Below, piece by piece: positions 27,701 to 36,412 of a stretch of DNA of 64,000 nt (its first letter is position 1; every line of letters begins with the position of its first letter). This DNA comes from CAYUQT01 sp964446835 (GTDB taxonomy: Bacteria > Planctomycetota > Phycisphaerae > UBA1845 > JAFGLZ01): NCBI GenBank assembly GCA_964446835.1, contig CAYUQT010000002.1, positions 124,001-188,000 of the forward strand, in the 5' to 3' direction. The position numbers and the translations under genes were made by a program. The notes beneath the pieces are model-generated. The model worked only from the letters and a program-made list of their open reading frames with translations, was not told the origin of the DNA and searched no databases.

Positions 27701-28047
27701 TTGCATTGATGGCTTGGCTGATCAGCCTCGGGTCTTGCGTATCGATCTCGCTCGCCTGGTGGCCGCTGACGCACGGCCTTTTGGGCGTGGACTCCGGTCT
27801 CCATTTCAGCCCGGGGTATCGCCAGGCTCCCGACACTTGGCCGTCGTACGATTCGAACCACCCGTCCCTGGGTATCATGGACGAATTCTGCTGGGGACAC
27901 TTGGTCCCCCGATATGGCCTGTACTATGTTCGTCGCCCGTGGTACTACGGCGGCGGCGTGAAGTATCAGGACAACGACCCCACCGAACACATGAGGCTTT
28001 CGGCATGCACAGGAAGCCATCGCGAAAGCAGCCCAATAGGAGGCTAG
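27682..28047 (+). pseudogene. Truncated phospholipase-like gene, array copy 2
   Basis: Reads 121 residues from GTG 27682 (or 120 from ATG 27685), with GGGAGG upstream and an intact signal peptide (IALMAWLISLGSCVSISLA). WWPLTHGLLG, SPGYRQAPDTWPSYD and MDEFCWGH align with the N-terminal third of the 25222 protein (WGTLAH, GPGYHNSPDFFPSK, TNEFCWTH). After EHMR the sequence leaves homology and stops 14 residues later. It therefore lacks the downstream His/Asp metal ligands. It may still be made and exported, but it cannot be a full enzyme. Confidence 0.75.
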
Positions 28048-28052
28048 CCAAT

Positions 28053-29111
28053 ATGGAACTCAGACCGGGATTCCTCAGGCGGGGTCTATTGATCTCAACG
28101 ATGTTCTGTGCGTTGGCACAATGGGCGACATGGAGTCCGCCCGCAGCGGCGCAGGGTGGATCGCCCGGTGCCGTTCAGACGAGCACACCCTCAGGGATGA
28201 GCGATCGGGAGAAGGCCATTGCCACCTTTCGGGCCGCTCTGAACGACCCGAAGCAAACGGAGTACATGAGGATGGACATAGCCTGTTGCGCTCTGACACA
28301 GCGTTTCCGGGAGCTCAAGCCGGACCTGGAACGTGTGGCGGCCGAAGACCCGTCGCCAAAGGTGCGCCGAGCAGCGGCCGTCACTCTGAAGGCGTGGCAG
28401 GAGGAAGATGCCCGTGCGGCCGAGCGCAAGGCGACGGAGGACGAAGCTCGGCGTCGGGCGGCGATGACGCCGGAAGAGCGAGAACGAGAGCGTCTGCAGG
28501 GCGAGAAGCAGTTCGTTCTGATGCTGCGAGACCAGATTCTGCAGAAACTCCAAAGCGAGAAGCCGGAGGAGAGACGGGATGTGATGGGTTCGGCACAAAC
28601 CTGGTCCAAACACCTGCCGGAGACCATCCCCATTCTGAAGAAGATGATCCGGTCGGACAAAGACGAGAGGGTTCGGATGTACGCCCTGATTGCAGTGGCT
28701 TCCGCTGAACCAGAGGGCCCTGAGAAGCTGTCTTTTCTTCGATCGTGTCTGGGGCGGGAGAATCCCTTTTCTGTACGTCAGGCGGCTGCGTTTGAGGTTT
28801 GTGAACGGGGCGAGAAGGAGGGTCTGGACGTCCTGATCGAACAGCTTTCTTTCGACGACGTGCATTTCCAGGCGTACCGTATGAAGACGCTGCGGGGAAC
28901 GGCGATGAAGGGCGATATTGGTCCGGCCCCGCGTCTGCTGACCAAGGCCGAGTCGCGGAATGCGGCGCTTTCGGAGGAGGAGAAGCGCGAGATACGCGAG
29001 GGAGCGGCCACGTGGCAGAAATGGTGGAAGGAGGCTCGGCCGACGTTTGTCATGCCGGTGCTGCGTGCGAAGGCAGCCAGTTCGCGCCCCACGACGGGGC
29101 CCGGGAGGTAA
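28053..29111 (+). CDS. Secreted HEAT-like repeat protein, array copy 3
   Basis: A 352-residue protein. The ATG at 28053 has AGGAGG 9 bases upstream; a much longer in-frame reading through the previous genes is rejected. The signal peptide ends near PPAAAQG. Architecture matches copy 2: signal, linker, helical repeats, the conserved RERERLQGEKQF block, and the tail TWQKWWKEARPTFVMP ... SSRPTTGPGR. Divergence from copy 2 outside the central block is substantial, including in the signal peptide. A remnant of the phospholipase-like gene follows 5 bases after the stop. Confidence 0.8.
   Translation: MELRPGFLRRGLLISTMFCALAQWATWSPPAAAQGGSPGAVQTSTPSGMSDREKAIATFRAALNDPKQTEYMRMDIACCALTQRFRELKPDLERVAAEDPSPKVRRAAAVTLKAWQEEDARAAERKATEDEARRRAAMTPEERERERLQGEKQFVLMLRDQILQKLQSEKPEERRDVMGSAQTWSKHLPETIPILKKMIRSDKDERVRMYALIAVASAEPEGPEKLSFLRSCLGRENPFSVRQAAAFEVCERGEKEGLDVLIEQLSFDDVHFQAYRMKTLRGTAMKGDIGPAPRLLTKAESRNAALSEEEKREIREGAATWQKWWKEARPTFVMPVLRAKAASSRPTTGPGR
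28482..28637 (+). repeat. Near-identical 156-base block, copy 2
   Basis: Second copy of the 27050-27205 block, 1432 bases downstream, in HEAT-like copy 3. Confidence 0.85.
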
Positions 29112-29132
29112 TCGTGATGAGACCCAACCGAA
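29088..29132 (+). repeat. 45-base perfect direct repeat, copy 2
   Basis: Identical to 27656-27700, also at an offset of 1432 bases, spanning the end of HEAT-like copy 3 and the start of the phospholipase-like remnant. Confidence 0.9.
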
Positions 29133-29206
29133 CCGTATTGCTGGTCGCTTTCGTGAGCTTTGCCTGTTGTGTGCCGATTGCCTTGCAGATGCCGAGCCGG
29201 ACCTGA
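29117..29206 (+). pseudogene. Remnant of phospholipase-like gene, array copy 3, joined to a fragment of the large-protein gene
   Basis: The first ~23 codons (MRPNRTVLLVAFVSFACCVPIAL) are a signal peptide homologous to the 27682 copy, with the same upstream GGGAGGTAATCGTG. At about 29188 the sequence switches to one homologous to about 22183-22240 inside the large-protein gene (GATGCCGAG, CGCCGAACGATCACACGCG, TGCTGCGA, each shared), out of frame. It ends at TGA 29206, and the homology runs to about 29245. It is the relic of a deletion joining two array units. Confidence 0.75.
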
Positions 29207-29250
29207 CGCGCCGAACGATCACACGCGCCGGATGCTGCGAATGGGAACAG

Positions 29251-30489
29251 CTACGGGAGAACGAGGCGATACACGCCGCCGCTGACGGCTTCTGCGGGCA
29301 GTTTCGAGACCAGGGGCGTCCGGCCATCCTCGCTCAGGACCTCGAAGTGGCCCTGAGCCTTCTTGAGGTCGCCCAACGGAATCATCTGCCGATCGGGCCC
29401 CAACGAGGCCGTCGGCTCAAAACGCCGGCCGTCATTCGCCACGAAGACCACCTTCTTCTGAAGCCAACGGGCGAAGAGGCGGTTCCGGTTCAGTTCGGGC
29501 ACGGCACCGGCACCGTAAAGAAGCCCCAGGACCCGTGAACCCCGGGTGACCCATCCCACCGCCACGATGTACTTGTCGCGATCATCGAGGTTCTTGACCA
29601 ATTCGTGCTCGGGCCCGAAGGTCATGCCGTCCGCCGAAAGGCTATACCACAACCGATCCCCGTTCCGGTGCAGGCCCATCAGATAGGTTGGCTTGGACTC
29701 CTGCACGATCTTCTTGACGTCGTTGACGGCGTGATCGGTCTTGAGACACTCGGCCTCCAGGCGAAAACGCTTGCCGTCGGCGGCACTCGCACGCCATACG
29801 CGCCCCCAGTTGCGATAGTCGTTGAAGTAGAGCCGGTAGGTGTCGGCCTCGTGCAGCACGACGTTGACGCCGTTGATGTCGGCATCCGCGTAGGGTGCGT
29901 ATCCCTCGATCGACACGATGTCGGACATGCCCGCCCTGTACGGTGCCGCCGCACCGTTCCACGTCTGGCCGTCGGGGCTGTGGAAGGCTGCCGGCTTGTT
30001 CCGGTCGCGGGCATCCGGATAGGCGGTGCAGATGAGGTGAAAGGCCCCGTTTCTCAGTCGGACCGCCGTCACATTGCAGACATGAATGAAGGAGCCGTGT
30101 TCGATGACCGTCCGGCGATCGCCGAAATCCAGGAAGTCCGGCGTCCGGACGCTGTAGATTCGATCGTTGCCCGTCGCGACGCCGTCCCACGCCCCGTAGA
30201 AGAGCCTCCAGCCGCCCGGAACCTCGACCGCCGACGGCGCATAGATGTTCCGATAGAGGCCCGACCACCGAGGCGCGATCAGGGGCGTCCGCTGGTCCGG
30301 CAGCCAATGAAGCGTTCCGGCCTCCCAGAGACCCGAAGCGAACTCACCGGCCGCCACGCCATGAACCTCTATCCCCCCCAGTTCCGCCTGTCCGGCAACC
30401 GGAACAACCGTCGCGGCCGCCCTCACCTGAGGAATACACACCGCCCATCCTAAGAGAAACGCGACCTTCTGATGCGTTGACATCCTCAT
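29251..30489 (-). CDS. Secreted five-bladed beta-propeller glycosidase-like protein
   Basis: A 412-residue protein with a Sec signal (residues 8-25, ending PQVRAAA). Strand-rich blades with SGLYRNIYAPSAVEVPGGWRLFYGAWDG, SFIHVCNVTAVRLRNGAFHLICTAY and YRLYFNDYRNWGRV resemble GH43/GH32/DUF-type propellers. Acidic residues at the strand ends could form an active site, but I cannot assign them. The ATG at 30489 has AAGGAG 5 bases upstream. It sits 9 bases after yacG on the same strand. Its stop lies at the edge of the decayed tandem array. Confidence 0.7.
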   Translation of the reverse strand: MRMSTHQKVAFLLGWAVCIPQVRAAATVVPVAGQAELGGIEVHGVAAGEFASGLWEAGTLHWLPDQRTPLIAPRWSGLYRNIYAPSAVEVPGGWRLFYGAWDGVATGNDRIYSVRTPDFLDFGDRRTVIEHGSFIHVCNVTAVRLRNGAFHLICTAYPDARDRNKPAAFHSPDGQTWNGAAAPYRAGMSDIVSIEGYAPYADADINGVNVVLHEADTYRLYFNDYRNWGRVWRASAADGKRFRLEAECLKTDHAVNDVKKIVQESKPTYLMGLHRNGDRLWYSLSADGMTFGPEHELVKNLDDRDKYIVAVGWVTRGSRVLGLLYGAGAVPELNRNRLFARWLQKKVVFVANDGRRFEPTASLGPDRQMIPLGDLKKAQGHFEVLSEDGRTPLVSKLPAEAVSGGVYRLVLP

Positions 30490-30498
30490 TGTGGCTCC

Positions 30499-30717
30499 TT
30501 ACCTGGCCTCGCCCTCGTCGCCTTCATCACCCTCTCCCAGCAGGTCCTCGATCTGTTCCGCCGATTCGATCGGGTCCGAAACCTTGTATTCCCCGTTGAA
30601 CCAACGTCCCAGGTCGACCAGCCGGCACCGCTCGGTACAGAAGGGATAACTCTTCGGCCGAGTCGATGGGTCCGCCGGAAAATCTCTGCCGCAAAGTGGG
30701 CACCGTGCTATACGCAT
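30499..30717 (-). CDS. yacG: DNA gyrase inhibitor-type zinc ribbon YacG
   Basis: About 72 residues. A single four-cysteine zinc ribbon, CPLC-x15-CTERC, followed by RLVDLGRWFNGEYKV, is the YacG signature; the acidic tail (EDLLGEGDEGDEGEAR) is usual. E. coli YacG binds GyrB and blocks DNA binding. The ATG at 30717 is chosen over a GTG one codon upstream. It probably shares a transcript with the propeller gene downstream. Confidence 0.9.
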   Translation of the reverse strand: MRIARCPLCGRDFPADPSTRPKSYPFCTERCRLVDLGRWFNGEYKVSDPIESAEQIEDLLGEGDEGDEGEAR

Positions 30718-30814
30718 CACTCTAAATCCATCCTTGCCTGTCCGACCATGATGCCGCTATAGTAACCCGAATTCAACGTTCGTGTCTGTCCCATCAACAT
30801 GTGCAAGGACTCAT

Positions 30815-32020
30815 ATGTTCGAAGCCCTTCTCTGGTTCGTTGCAGTCTGCCAGGCATTGACGGCTGCCCTGTGGTGGTTCTTCTGGTTCTTCCAGAAACG
30901 ATTGAAACTCAATGAGATCAGTCTGCCTGCAGTGAAAGACTGGCCGGCCGATCAGCCGTCACCCAGTCTGGCCGTTCTCATTGCCTGCCACAATGAAGAG
31001 GACGGTATCGAGGCCTGCATCCGGCGCCTACAGGGCCAGACCTATCCCAACATGACGTTTGTCGTTGCTGACGATCGGAGCACCGATCGCACGGGCGAGA
31101 TCCTTCAGCGATTGGCCACCGAGGACCCCCGCGTCCGGCCGGTGACGATCAACGACCTGCCCCCGAACTGGACGGGCAAGACCCACGCCCTCAGCGTGGC
31201 CATCGAGAGCATCAAAGAAGACTACGTGCTCTTCATGGATTGCGATGTCGAACTTGTCCCGCATGCCCTGTCCTCCGTGATGCACAAGGTCTGTCAGGAC
31301 AAGCTGGATTTCTTCAGTTTCTGGCCGTACCTCGATCTGCGGAGCCCCTCGGAACGACTGCTTATTCCGCCGGCGATGACCGTGCTGAGCCTCTGGGCCA
31401 AGCCCAGGGGGTCGAGCCAGGACATCGTTGAGAAAACGATCATGGGCAACGGCCAGTTCATGCTCGTCAAACGATCGTCCTACGAGGCAATCGGCGGGCA
31501 CCAGGGTGTATCCGCCGAACTGGCCGAGGACGCCATTCTGGCCCACAAGGCCCATGCCGCCGGGCAGCGTTGCTGGTCCGGGCCGGGCAAGGAACTCTAC
31601 CTGGTCTACCGCGAAGGCGCGTTCTCTCGAAGCGCCAACTCCCTGGCCCGCGTGCTCATCGGCAGCCTTCAGGCTCAATGGCGGTTGCTGGCCAGCACGC
31701 AGGTGCTCATCGGCGGCTGCTTTGCCCCCGGATGGGTTCTGCCCACGGCAGTGATCTGTCTTGCCCTCGGATTCAACCCGGCGTTGTGCCTGACCTTTAC
31801 CGTCTTCTCGATTCTGCATTGGACGGGGCTGGTCCTGGCCCTTCGCGATGCACTGAGCAACACGCTGGCCAAGAGAGGCTCTCTGTTCTGGTTCCCGTTT
31901 GGATCGGCGGTCGTCGCGGGTATACTTTTCTGGAGTGCGTACCTTTTCTCGGGAAGGGGCACCCTGCGATGGGGCAAGACCTATTACCGGGTCAAGGGTA
32001 CACAGATCACCGCCGTCTGA
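30815..32020 (+). CDS. Membrane family 2 glycosyltransferase
   Basis: A 401-residue protein. The ATG at 30815 has AAGGA upstream; an earlier in-frame start is rejected. One N-terminal membrane helix (LLWFVAVCQALTAALWWFFWF) precedes a GT-A domain with VLIACHNEEDGIEACI, the nucleotide motif VVADDRSTDRTGEI, the DxD-type FMDCDVE, and a QAQWRLL motif near the membrane region. Three C-terminal helices follow. PPNWTGKTHAL resembles the CrtQ/HpnB-type glycosyltransferases acting on lipid acceptors. The next gene, 48 bases downstream, is a polytopic membrane protein likely in the same operon. Confidence 0.88.
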   Translation: MFEALLWFVAVCQALTAALWWFFWFFQKRLKLNEISLPAVKDWPADQPSPSLAVLIACHNEEDGIEACIRRLQGQTYPNMTFVVADDRSTDRTGEILQRLATEDPRVRPVTINDLPPNWTGKTHALSVAIESIKEDYVLFMDCDVELVPHALSSVMHKVCQDKLDFFSFWPYLDLRSPSERLLIPPAMTVLSLWAKPRGSSQDIVEKTIMGNGQFMLVKRSSYEAIGGHQGVSAELAEDAILAHKAHAAGQRCWSGPGKELYLVYREGAFSRSANSLARVLIGSLQAQWRLLASTQVLIGGCFAPGWVLPTAVICLALGFNPALCLTFTVFSILHWTGLVLALRDALSNTLAKRGSLFWFPFGSAVVAGILFWSAYLFSGRGTLRWGKTYYRVKGTQITAV

Positions 32021-32068
32021 TGGGGAATCGTCTGACCGCTGATCCGTTCCGTAAGCTTTGGAATTGTC

Positions 32069-33952
32069 ATGCAGCACATCAATTCGCCTCATGTAGTACC
32101 GGTTGAATCAAGCCGCGGTCTGCTCAGCCGAATCGCGGCGTGGTATGAGCGGTTTCCGTATCCCCGACTGGTTCTGACCATCGTCTTCCTGGCCATCTAC
32201 GGCATCTGGCTGATCATGCCGTTCTTCATCGACGACTATCGCGCGCTTCGGAACATGCAGGAGTTCCGCCAGGGACAGCGAACGAGTATGGACCTGTATC
32301 AGTTTTTCAAGAGCGCCGAATACAACCGTGCTCAGCGTCAGGCCAACTGGCTGCCGTGGTGGGTGTCCGACGACGTGCGCGCGCAGCTTTTGCGACCGGT
32401 GGCCGAGTGGAGCCTCTATCTCGATTACCTCATCTTCGGCAAGGGGTCTCCGGTGGGCTTCCATGCCACGCAGTTTCTCACGTTCGTGTTGAGCGCCTGG
32501 ATGGTGCTCTCGTTGTTCCGAACGGTGCAGCCGAACGAGGCCCGGGCCCGCTGGGGGGCGCTGCTATTCACGATGGCCGCCAGCAACGCCATCACGGTCG
32601 TGTTCATCTCGGCGCGGTGCGACCTCCTGGCGGTGATGTTCACCCTGATCGCGATGCTCTGCGGCCTGCGATTCGCCCGCTATGGCGAGCTGATGTGGGT
32701 GCCCATTGCCCTCGCGGCCACCTTGCTGGCCCTCTTCTCGAAAGAGGCCTCCGCCCCCCTGCTCGTGGGGTTTGGCCTGCTCTGGCTCGTCACCCGCAAA
32801 CAGCTCGACGGCTGGGAACAAGCCAAAGGCGACTTGCGGGCCAAGATCCAACTCGCCCTGCTGTTCGGGACTACGCTGGTATGGTTTGTCATACGATTCA
32901 CGGCTCGCTTTGAGACGAACAGCGTCTACATGCTCGACCCGGTGCGACGTCCGATGGATTACCTGCGGCAGGCGCCTATGCGAATCCTGTCCTACTTCAC
33001 GGCATGGCCCCTGCCGATCAACCCTGCGGCGTTCTATTGGCGGGAGTCCGGCTTCACCCCCCTGCTCATCTTCACGGCCATCAGCCTGGGCATCGCCCTG
33101 CTGCTGGTTTGGTACTTCCGGCGACGTCCCGTCGGCGACCCGTCGGTATTGGGCTTTGGCATCTGGGCAATCATGTTCCTGCCGGTCGTGTCGTGTACGC
33201 TTCCGGATTCGCGGCTGCTGATGCTGCCGTGCATCGGTGCATCGTACGTCGGGGCCTGCTGGATTCGCGGCCAGTACGATCGGAGCCGGTGGCTCGGCCG
33301 CTTCTTCACCCGGTATGTGCCGGCCTTTCTCCTGATTCTGCTGCCGCTGCCCGTGACGTTCGGCACACTCCTGCTTTTCAGCACCCTGGAACTCAAGGCG
33401 GAACAGGACATCCGGGCCGTCGGAACCGAAATCGCCAAGAATACCGACATCAAGGATCCTCACGCGATCATCGTCGCCACCCCGTCGGGCGTTCAGAACT
33501 CCTGGACGCAGGACCGCGCCTGGTATCTGTTCGGCGACAAGGCCCCCATCTTCATCCTCATGACGGATGTCTGGGATGTCATCTACGAGGTCACCGGCGA
33601 ACGAACGCTTCGCATGTACAGTGTCGAGGAACGATTCGTTTCCACCTTCTCTCAGGTCGGCATGCCCACCGGCAAGCAGATGAAAGAAGGTGAACGCTTC
33701 ACCCTGCCGGAATATGAGGTGACCCTGGTCACATGCGTAAAGGGGCGCCCGACCGTCATGGACGTCCGGTTCAAGGACCCCCTCAACAGCCCTCGCTACT
33801 TCTTCTACCAGTTTGTCGAAGGGGCACCCGAACGGTGGCACCCCGTCCTCGCAGAGAAGATTCGCTTCGGGGTCAACACACGAGAAGACATGCGGCAGGG
33901 TACATCGAAGCCCGCAAAGCCAACGACAAGCACCTCGCAGAAGGCGAAGTGA
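32069..33952 (+). CDS. Polytopic membrane protein, GT-C glycosyltransferase-like
   Basis: A 627-residue protein with about ten hydrophobic segments (first at about 34-54, LVLTIVFLAIYGIWLIMPFF). An acidic DDY motif just after helix 1 (FFIDDYRAL) and LFSKEASAPLLVGF later in the membrane half match dolichol/polyprenyl-phosphate-sugar transferases of the PMT/GT39 kind. The last ~200 residues look soluble (AIIVATPSGVQNSW ... FTLPEYEVTLVT) and probably face outside. Together with the GT2 gene in front it may add sugars to lipids or proteins at the envelope. The donor and acceptor are not identifiable. Confidence 0.7.
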   Translation: MQHINSPHVVPVESSRGLLSRIAAWYERFPYPRLVLTIVFLAIYGIWLIMPFFIDDYRALRNMQEFRQGQRTSMDLYQFFKSAEYNRAQRQANWLPWWVSDDVRAQLLRPVAEWSLYLDYLIFGKGSPVGFHATQFLTFVLSAWMVLSLFRTVQPNEARARWGALLFTMAASNAITVVFISARCDLLAVMFTLIAMLCGLRFARYGELMWVPIALAATLLALFSKEASAPLLVGFGLLWLVTRKQLDGWEQAKGDLRAKIQLALLFGTTLVWFVIRFTARFETNSVYMLDPVRRPMDYLRQAPMRILSYFTAWPLPINPAAFYWRESGFTPLLIFTAISLGIALLLVWYFRRRPVGDPSVLGFGIWAIMFLPVVSCTLPDSRLLMLPCIGASYVGACWIRGQYDRSRWLGRFFTRYVPAFLLILLPLPVTFGTLLLFSTLELKAEQDIRAVGTEIAKNTDIKDPHAIIVATPSGVQNSWTQDRAWYLFGDKAPIFILMTDVWDVIYEVTGERTLRMYSVEERFVSTFSQVGMPTGKQMKEGERFTLPEYEVTLVTCVKGRPTVMDVRFKDPLNSPRYFFYQFVEGAPERWHPVLAEKIRFGVNTREDMRQGTSKPAKPTTSTSQKAK

Positions 33953-34049
33953 TCATCAGCCCCCACGGGGTCTTGCTGCAATGATTCCCCCGTCTTGCCG
34001 GCAGATCCCGGACATTGGCGCCGCCCGCGAACCGGAGGGCACCCGCGCC

Positions 34050-36086
34050 TCAGCGCCGATCCTCCGCCGGCGCGATGTCATCGACGTTCTGATGATCGAT
34101 GACGCGACCATCATCCAGAACGTTCCGCTCCATCGTCCTCAGCCTCCGGAACAGGGTCTGCAAGTTGCTGATCCCACCGATCGTAAACCAGATGCTCGTG
34201 ACGACGCCCATGGCCACGGGAATCACTACGCCCGCCCAATACCAGTAGCTGACCCACCACTTCACCGGCCACGGAACGAGGAGGTTCCACGCTGTCACCA
34301 CGCCGAAGATCGCCAGCCAGAGAATGCCCCACCAGAACACCCCATAAGCGACCCACTTGTCCGATCGAGAGAACGCCTCGTCGATACCCAGCAGGGCCTT
34401 CAACGTTCGAGGTGAGCCTTCGACCACCGGCGCCTCGCTCTCCGGCACATCAGCATGCCGTCCGCGATGGAGCATGCGGTCCATGTCGAAATACCGTCGG
34501 CAGGTCAGCAGCGACACTCCCACATAGCCGAAGATCGCCATCAGCATCGCGATCAGCCAGAGCCATTGGCCATTGATCGGGAACTTGTCCTGGTGCTGCA
34601 TCAGGAAGCTGCTCGTCGGGAACCATTTCATCAGCGTCGGCGCCAGAAGATGCCACACCTGCTGAAAGACGATCCCACCCACCCCCAGAACACACCCGAC
34701 CACCATGGCGCACCATGCCCCGGCCGCGGTCCCCTTCTTCCAGTAGAGGCCCCCGATAATCACCGCCCCCGCCCCGCCCAGATAGAGCGTGCCGGTGGCC
34801 GCGAAGAACATCAGAATGTAGTCCGTCTGTCTGAACCACAGACTGAAGAAGAACGCGAACACCGCCACCGCCGCGATCGCCAGCCGCAGATAGAGGATCT
34901 GCCGCTCGGGCTTGAACGGTGTCTTGCGCATCGGCAGCACGATATCCTGGATCAGAATCGACCCCCACGAGTGCAGGTACGACACATCCGTCGTCACCAA
35001 CAGGAACAGCATCAGCGCGGCGAAGGCTCCCTTGATGCCGACCGGCAGAAAATGCGCCAGCGTCACCGGAACCCGCATTTGTGTCTGAATCTGCGGGTTG
35101 TCGATCGTGGCCAGCCTTGCCGTCACCTGCCGTGCCCCGTCGGCAAAGGCGGGGTGATGCAGATACGTGTACGAGCACACGGCCAGCAGGATGACCAGGA
35201 TGGTGATCGAGAGGATACGCCATTGCGCCAGAATTCGACCCATCTTGGCCTCGTGCGGACTCTCCGCCGAGCAGTTGAACCCCGCCCCCCCCTGCCAGGC
35301 CATGTAGGCATAGATCCACCCGAACACATTAATCAGCACGAACCAGATGTTGAAATCGGATATCCCGCTCTGGCGGAACGGGTCCAGCAGCGATTGGTCC
35401 TTCGGAACATTCGTCAGCGTCTCGGTGATCTGAGACCAACTGAAGATCGTGAACAACACGTAGATGATCACCAGGATGATGGCGTATCCGAACAACCCCT
35501 GAACGCAGTCGGTCACCAATACGGTGAGCTGCCCCCCCACCGTCACCAGAAGCAGGGCAAGTGAGAGAAAGGCCAGCATGACCAGGCCGAAGGTCTGGAA
35601 GTCTATTCCGAAGAGTCTGACGGTTTCCGGGAGGCCACAGTAGTAAACGAAGAACCGCCCCCCCACGGCCGGGAAGATGGCGTAGTTCACGATCCCCGAC
35701 ACTGCACCCAACACCCCCGCGAAGATTCGAAACCGGCGGCTATAGCGAATCTCAAAGAATTGCGCCATCGTCATCGCCCGCGTCTCGCGATAACGATAGA
35801 TCACGAAACCCGTGACCCCCAGCAACAGTTGGACGCCGAGGTATAACCCCTCCCACCACTGAATCGCAAAACCCGACTTGTAGAACTTCTCGAACCATGC
35901 CACCAGGGTGATCAGGCCGATCCAGGCCATACCCTCGGCCACGGTGAGCAAATAGCGCCGCGCGCTTCGCCCCGCGGCCAGAAAGTCGGACACGGCCTTG
36001 CAGTATTGCTGCGTCTTGATCCCGATGACCGTGACGATCACCATCGGAACCGCCAGGATCATCCAGTCCAGCCAGTGCATGGTCAT
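34050..36086 (-). CDS. Sodium:solute symporter family protein
   Basis: A 678-residue transporter of the SSS family with about 14-15 hydrophobic helices. It has an N-terminal WLDWMILAVPMVIVTVIG, the RSARRYLLTVAEGMAWIGLITLVAWFEKFYKSG region, and a soluble loop before the last helices (MDRMLHRGRHADVPESEAP). The ATG at 36086 has GGAGAGGAA upstream. Members import sugars, amino acids or anions with Na+; the ligand is not determinable. It is divergent from the ferritin-like gene across a 326-base gap. Confidence 0.92.
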   Translation of the reverse strand: MTMHWLDWMILAVPMVIVTVIGIKTQQYCKAVSDFLAAGRSARRYLLTVAEGMAWIGLITLVAWFEKFYKSGFAIQWWEGLYLGVQLLLGVTGFVIYRYRETRAMTMAQFFEIRYSRRFRIFAGVLGAVSGIVNYAIFPAVGGRFFVYYCGLPETVRLFGIDFQTFGLVMLAFLSLALLLVTVGGQLTVLVTDCVQGLFGYAIILVIIYVLFTIFSWSQITETLTNVPKDQSLLDPFRQSGISDFNIWFVLINVFGWIYAYMAWQGGAGFNCSAESPHEAKMGRILAQWRILSITILVILLAVCSYTYLHHPAFADGARQVTARLATIDNPQIQTQMRVPVTLAHFLPVGIKGAFAALMLFLLVTTDVSYLHSWGSILIQDIVLPMRKTPFKPERQILYLRLAIAAVAVFAFFFSLWFRQTDYILMFFAATGTLYLGGAGAVIIGGLYWKKGTAAGAWCAMVVGCVLGVGGIVFQQVWHLLAPTLMKWFPTSSFLMQHQDKFPINGQWLWLIAMLMAIFGYVGVSLLTCRRYFDMDRMLHRGRHADVPESEAPVVEGSPRTLKALLGIDEAFSRSDKWVAYGVFWWGILWLAIFGVVTAWNLLVPWPVKWWVSYWYWAGVVIPVAMGVVTSIWFTIGGISNLQTLFRRLRTMERNVLDDGRVIDHQNVDDIAPAEDRR

Positions 36087-36266
36087 GCTGTTTCCTCTCC
36101 GCCAGGAACCGCGACATGGGGCGAATGCGATGACAGTCTAGCGGCTATTCCGCAGAGAGAAAGGGGACCGAACGTCTGCGATCAGATCGTCCGCCGACTC
36201 CGATAGGGTCATCTGTCCCGAAGAGCAACGTGCCATGAAACCTGGGTTGGGCGGCTCCGGAAGCAC

Positions 36267-36296
36267 TTGCACCCTTGCCCGCAAGGGTGTTACATA
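36267..36296 (+). promoter_or_regulatory. Candidate promoter with a perfect palindrome in its spacer
   Basis: TTGCAC (36267-36272) and TACATA (36291-36296) are 18 bases apart. CACCCTTGC (36270-36278) and GCAAGGGTG (36281-36289) form a perfect 9-base inverted repeat between them. Placement resembles MerR-type operators. It lies about 115 bases before the ferritin-like start. No gene ends here, so a terminator is less likely. Confidence 0.5.
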
Positions 36297-36412
36297 GAGA
36301 CCTGTTCCTGATAGAAACGACAGGGACCTCGCCTGGAAACAACAGTCGCACCGCCAAACAGCCGACGCTACAGGTATTGGAGACGATCGGACGGTTCGAC
36401 GAGGATTCTGAC

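Noticed and set aside
27528..28052. Long in-frame extension of HEAT-like copy 3 upstream to 27528
   Set aside because: Runs through the end of copy 2 and the truncated phospholipase-like gene. The ATG at 28053 has AGGAGG and a signal peptide, so the extension is spurious.
34455..35564. Plus-strand frame of 369 codons within the symporter
   Set aside because: His/Gln/Arg-rich antisense shadow of a hydrophobic protein gene, without any start signal.
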